Assembly: GCA_028284605.1 (NCBI GenBank)
Contig: JANQRL010000032.1
Coordinates: forward strand, 102,058 to 166,057
Source: Paracoccaceae bacterium
Lineage (GTDB): Bacteria; Pseudomonadota; Alphaproteobacteria; Rhodobacterales; Rhodobacteraceae
DNA: 64,000 nt
Reading direction: 5' to 3'
Shown: positions 61,262-64,000 of the stretch, piece after piece
Layout of the letters: each line of letters begins with the position of its first letter
Position numbering within the stretch: position 1 is the stretch's first letter
The notes under the pieces: generated by a model
Database searches by the model: none
The model's input: only the letters and a program-made list of their open reading frames with translations
Told to the model about the DNA's origin: nothing
Translations under genes and position numbers: made by a program

Positions 61262-62278
61262 ATGAAGAGGGCGCTCATCACCGGCACCGCGGGGTTCATC
61301 GGCTTTCACCTCGCGCGGGCGCTGCTCGATCAGGGCTGGCAGGTCCAGGGCTTCGACGGGTTCACCGACTACTATGATGTCCGGCTGAAGGAGCGGCGGC
61401 ACCAGATGCTCCTGCAATCGCCAGGCTTCGCCGAGACCCGCGCCCGGCTCGAGGATGCCGAAGCGGTGATGGCCTGCGCCCGCGGCTTCGGCCCTGATGT
61501 CATCATCCACCTCGCCGCCCAGGCCGGGGTCCGCTACAGCCTCGAAGACCCGCGCGCCTATGTCGATGCCAATGTCACCGGCACCTTCAACGTGATGGAG
61601 GCCGCGCGGGAACTCGGCGTCGAGCATCTGATGATGGCCTCCACCTCCTCGGTCTATGGCGCCAATACCGAGATGCCCTATGCCGAAACGCACAAGGCCG
61701 ATCATCCGCTGACGATCTACGCCGCGACCAAGAAGGCGACCGAGGCGATGGCCCATGCCTATGCCCATCTCCACCGCCTGCCGACGACGATGTTTCGGTT
61801 CTTCACCGTCTACGGGCCCTGGGGGCGGCCGGACATGGCGCTCTTCAAGTTCACCCGCGGCATCCTCGAAGGCACGCCCATCGACATCTACAATCATGGG
61901 CATATGCACCGCGACTTCACCTATATCGACGATCTGGTGGCCGGGCTGGTGGCGCTGACCGGGATCGTGCCGGACCAGGTGGAAGGCCGCGAGGGGCCGG
62001 GGATCGAGGGCGACACGCTCTCCCCCGCGGCGCCCTACCGGATCGTCAATATCGGCAATTCGGAACCGGTGCGGCTTCTGGATTTCGTCGAGGCCATCGA
62101 GGAGGCGACGGGCCGCAAGGCGGTGCGCAACCTGATGGAGATCCAGCCCGGCGATGTGCCGAAGACCTGGGCCGATGCCGGGCTTCTGGAGGCGCTCACC
62201 GGCGCCCGCCCGCGCACCGATTTCCGCACCGGCGTCGGGCGGTTCGTGGCCTGGTATCGCGACTATTACGGGGTCTGA
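61262..62278 (+). CDS. NAD-dependent epimerase, probably UDP-glucuronate 4-epimerase
   Basis: A 338-residue extended SDR. Nucleotide motif TGTAGFIGFHLARAL; catalytic Ser/Thr in ASTSSVYGANTEMPY and Tyr-x3-Lys in IYAATKKATE; FFTVYGPWGRPDMALFKF is typical of UDP-glucuronate (UDP-galacturonate) 4-epimerases. Supplies sugar nucleotide for surface polysaccharide. Starts 9 nt after the lipoprotein gene and overlaps the next gene start directly (stop 62276-62278, next ATG 62280). Confidence 0.9.
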   Translation: MKRALITGTAGFIGFHLARALLDQGWQVQGFDGFTDYYDVRLKERRHQMLLQSPGFAETRARLEDAEAVMACARGFGPDVIIHLAAQAGVRYSLEDPRAYVDANVTGTFNVMEAARELGVEHLMMASTSSVYGANTEMPYAETHKADHPLTIYAATKKATEAMAHAYAHLHRLPTTMFRFFTVYGPWGRPDMALFKFTRGILEGTPIDIYNHGHMHRDFTYIDDLVAGLVALTGIVPDQVEGREGPGIEGDTLSPAAPYRIVNIGNSEPVRLLDFVEAIEEATGRKAVRNLMEIQPGDVPKTWADAGLLEALTGARPRTDFRTGVGRFVAWYRDYYGV

Positions 62279-62279
62279 G

Positions 62280-63653
62280 ATGGGCGATGCCCCGAAATTC
62301 GGCACCAGCGGCCTGCGCGGACGGGTCGTGGACCTGACCGAGGCGCTGGTCGCGGACTACGCGCGGGCCTTCGCGGCCGCCTGCGACACCGGCACCGGCG
62401 TCTTTCTCGGTCACGACCTGCGCGCCTCCTCCCCGCTCATCCTGAGCGTGCTGTCCGACACCCTGCGCGCCGAGGGCATACCCGTTACAGAGTGCGGCGC
62501 CCTACCGACCCCGGCGCTGGCCTTGGCCGCCGACGCAGCCCGGGCGGCGGCGATCATGGTCACCGGGAGCCACATTCCCGAAGACCGCAACGGCCTGAAA
62601 TTCTACACACCCCGAGGGGAGATCACGAAGACCGACGAGACAGCGATCCTCGCCGCTCTCGGCCTTCCTCCCGCCGGGCGGGACGCCCCGCTCGCCGCCG
62701 ACCCCGGCGCGCCGGAGCGCTTCATCGCCCGATATGTCGACGCCTTCGGACCGGAGGCGCTCAGGGGCCGCCATATCGGTGTCTACGCCCATTCCGCCGT
62801 AGGCCGCGATCTGCTCGCCGAGGTGCTGCGCCGCCTCGGCGCGCGGGTCACCGAACTTGGGCGGTCGGACCGCTTCATCGCCGTCGATACCGAAGCCGTG
62901 GCCGAGGAGACCCGTGACCGGCTCCGCGCCTGGGCCGGAAACCACGGTCTGGACGCCATCGCCTCGACCGACGGCGACAGCGACCGCCCACTCCTGACCG
63001 ACGAGCGCGGCGAGGTGATCCCGGGGGACATCCTCGGCCAGATCACGGCAGAGATGCTTGATGCCGCCACCGTCGTCACGCCGATCTCCTCCAATACAGG
63101 CGTCACCCAGAAGGACTTCGGCCAAGTGATCCGCACCCGCATCGGTTCGCCCCATGTCATCGCCGCCATGGCGCGGGCGGAGAGGCCGCTCGGCTACGAG
63201 GCCAATGGCGGCACGATTCTCGGCTTCGAGGCGGAGGGGCCCATCGGTCCCCTGCCCGCGCTGATGACCCGCGACAGCCTGCTGCCGATCCTCGCGACCC
63301 TCACCGCGGCGCAGGGAGCGCTATCGGCGCGGGTCGCTGCCGAGCCGGCCCGCTTCACCGCCAGCGACCGGCTCACCGGTATCCCCGGCGACCGGACCAG
63401 GGCACTGATCGACAGGCTGACTCAGGACCCGGAGGGGCGCACCGCCTTCCTGAGCTTCACCGGGTCCGAGGTCGCCGAGATCGACCGACTCGACGGGCTG
63501 CGGATGACCCTCTGCGATGGCGGCATCGTTCACCTGCGCCCGTCCGGCAATGCGCCCGAGGCCCGGGTCTATGCCGAGGCGGACAGCGCGGCGCGGGCCG
63601 GAGCGCTTCTGAGCGGCGGTCTCGGCGCATTGGGCCGGATACTCCGGACATAG
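62280..63653 (+). CDS. Phosphohexomutase (phosphomannomutase type)
   Basis: A 457-residue alpha-D-phosphohexomutase. Phosphoserine loop VTGSHIPEDRNGLKF with S97, metal site STDGDSDRPLL, sugar-binding GYEANGG and phosphate-binding RPSGNAPE. The TGSHIP form is typical of bacterial ManB-like enzymes. Interconverts mannose/glucose 6- and 1-phosphates for GDP-mannose or UDP-glucose. The ATG at 62280 is supported by its position 1 nt after the epimerase stop. Confidence 0.92.
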   Translation: MGDAPKFGTSGLRGRVVDLTEALVADYARAFAAACDTGTGVFLGHDLRASSPLILSVLSDTLRAEGIPVTECGALPTPALALAADAARAAAIMVTGSHIPEDRNGLKFYTPRGEITKTDETAILAALGLPPAGRDAPLAADPGAPERFIARYVDAFGPEALRGRHIGVYAHSAVGRDLLAEVLRRLGARVTELGRSDRFIAVDTEAVAEETRDRLRAWAGNHGLDAIASTDGDSDRPLLTDERGEVIPGDILGQITAEMLDAATVVTPISSNTGVTQKDFGQVIRTRIGSPHVIAAMARAERPLGYEANGGTILGFEAEGPIGPLPALMTRDSLLPILATLTAAQGALSARVAAEPARFTASDRLTGIPGDRTRALIDRLTQDPEGRTAFLSFTGSEVAEIDRLDGLRMTLCDGGIVHLRPSGNAPEARVYAEADSAARAGALLSGGLGALGRILRT

Positions 63654-63721
63654 GCGGGCAGGATCCGGAAGAGCAGGATTCGGCCGGTCGTGAAACTTGG
63701 CGTTGCGCCGGCAGCCGGCAA

Positions 63722-63764
63722 CCAAACTCTTCGAAGAGCTTGGCCAGACCTTTCGAAAGGTCTG
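63722..63764. repeat. Palindrome pair, TTCGAA-centred
   Basis: 63722-63743 has arms CCAAACTCTT and AAGAGCTTGG around CG (one mismatched pair), and 63745-63764 is CAGACCTTTCGAAAGGTCTG (perfect). One base between. Same two palindrome types as at 6573-6615 but in the opposite order. Confidence 0.85.
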
Positions 63765-63835
63765 TCTCCCATCGGCCGCCGCGACGGATACCGGCCCTGT
63801 CGGCGGACCGAGCCTCGAGACCGGCGCGACGGACG

Positions 63836-63878
63836 CCAAACTCTTCAAAGAGTTTGGCCAGAACCTTCCAAGGTTCTG
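63836..63878. repeat. Palindrome pair, TTCAAA/TTCCAA-centred
   Basis: 63836-63857 has arms CCAAACTCTT and AAGAGTTTGG around CA; 63859-63878 is CAGAACCTTCCAAGGTTCTG with matching 9-bp arms. One base between. A second copy of the 63722 pair 114 bp away; arm changes are compensated on the other arm. Confidence 0.85.
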
Positions 63879-64000
63879 CCGCCCGGCGGCGCCTTTGGCA
63901 GCCCGATGCACCGGACACCCAGCCGGAACATTGCGGCGGCGGGGAGGGGCAGGCTGAGAGGAAGACCCCGGGGCATCTGCCGTGACGGGCTGCGACGCGC

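Larger units (their letters stand above)
63654..64000. other. Gene-free 3' spacer to the window edge
   Basis: No supported gene in these 347 nt. It carries two palindrome pairs (63722-63764 and 63836-63878). The rest shows no clear signal. A gene may start or end beyond the right edge. Confidence 0.6.

Overview
The window looks like chromosomal DNA of a high-GC alphaproteobacterium, most likely a marine Rhodobacterales (Roseobacter/Paracoccaceae group). The reasons are the strong G/C bias at third codon positions, the irr-fabA-fabB-fabI block, a DmdA-like (DMSP demethylase family) protein, a non-pyrrolysine MttB-family methyltransferase next to a GlxA-type AraC regulator, an imuA-imuB-dnaE2 mutasome under an alphaproteobacterial LexA box, and an Mla lipid-transport operon. 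No rRNA, tRNA, CRISPR array, prophage or complete insertion sequence was found. Assignments rest on reading the translated sequence; no database search was run.

Layout. 1-5.8 kb: an OmpA-like protein with a partial lipoprotein, miaB, a conserved hypothetical, a DmdA-like protein, an unknown gene with an odd 5' end, and irr. 6-8.8 kb: fabA, fabB, fabI (unsaturated fatty acid synthesis). 9-12.6 kb: a tightly overlapping four-gene run (haloacid dehalogenase, alpha/beta hydrolase, threonine dehydratase-like, EEP nuclease/phosphatase). 13-17.3 kb: MFS efflux, Zn-alcohol dehydrogenase, GNAT, enolase-superfamily enzyme. 17.4-19 kb: plsC-like and cdsA-like genes. 19-23 kb: the four-gene Anbu cluster (ATP-grasp, alpha-E, transglutaminase, proteasome-like Anbu). 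23-29 kb: PfkB kinase, DUF1801, nadE, a large MORN-repeat protein. 28.7-32.7 kb: sulfotransferase and a 1073-residue double glycosyltransferase. 33-40 kb: mttB homologue, a gntR-dapA-like-aldh-oxidase operon, and a GbdR-like regulator. 40.6-49.4 kb: a cation/proton antiporter, then a LacI-controlled sugar ABC operon carrying a GH32/43/68-like hydrolase and a 2-hydroxyacid dehydrogenase. 49.6-57 kb: small secreted protein, LysR, SOS mutasome. 57-63.7 kb: MlaEFD plus lipoprotein, UDP-glucuronate epimerase, phosphomannomutase.

The most notable non-gene structures are: (1) a family of abutting 18-24 bp palindromes, usually centred on TTNNAA, found singly or in arrays in intergenic regions at 6.6, 8.8, 13.0, 25.2, 53.3, 53.5, 63.7 and 63.85 kb, with arm sequences that change while keeping dyad symmetry; (2) a decayed tandem duplication of the imuB 3' end plus its palindrome pair just upstream of dnaE2; (3) a degenerate dispersed repeat of about 140 bp at 12.7, 24.35 and 40.35 kb, two copies of which sit beside CATTG-type inverted repeats.

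Likely regulation read from sequence: two abutting LacI-type operators before the sugar operon, a perfect GTTC-N7-GTTC LexA box before imuA, TGTATACA-like sites between gntR and the GbdR-like gene, and weaker candidates before fabA/irr and pfkB.
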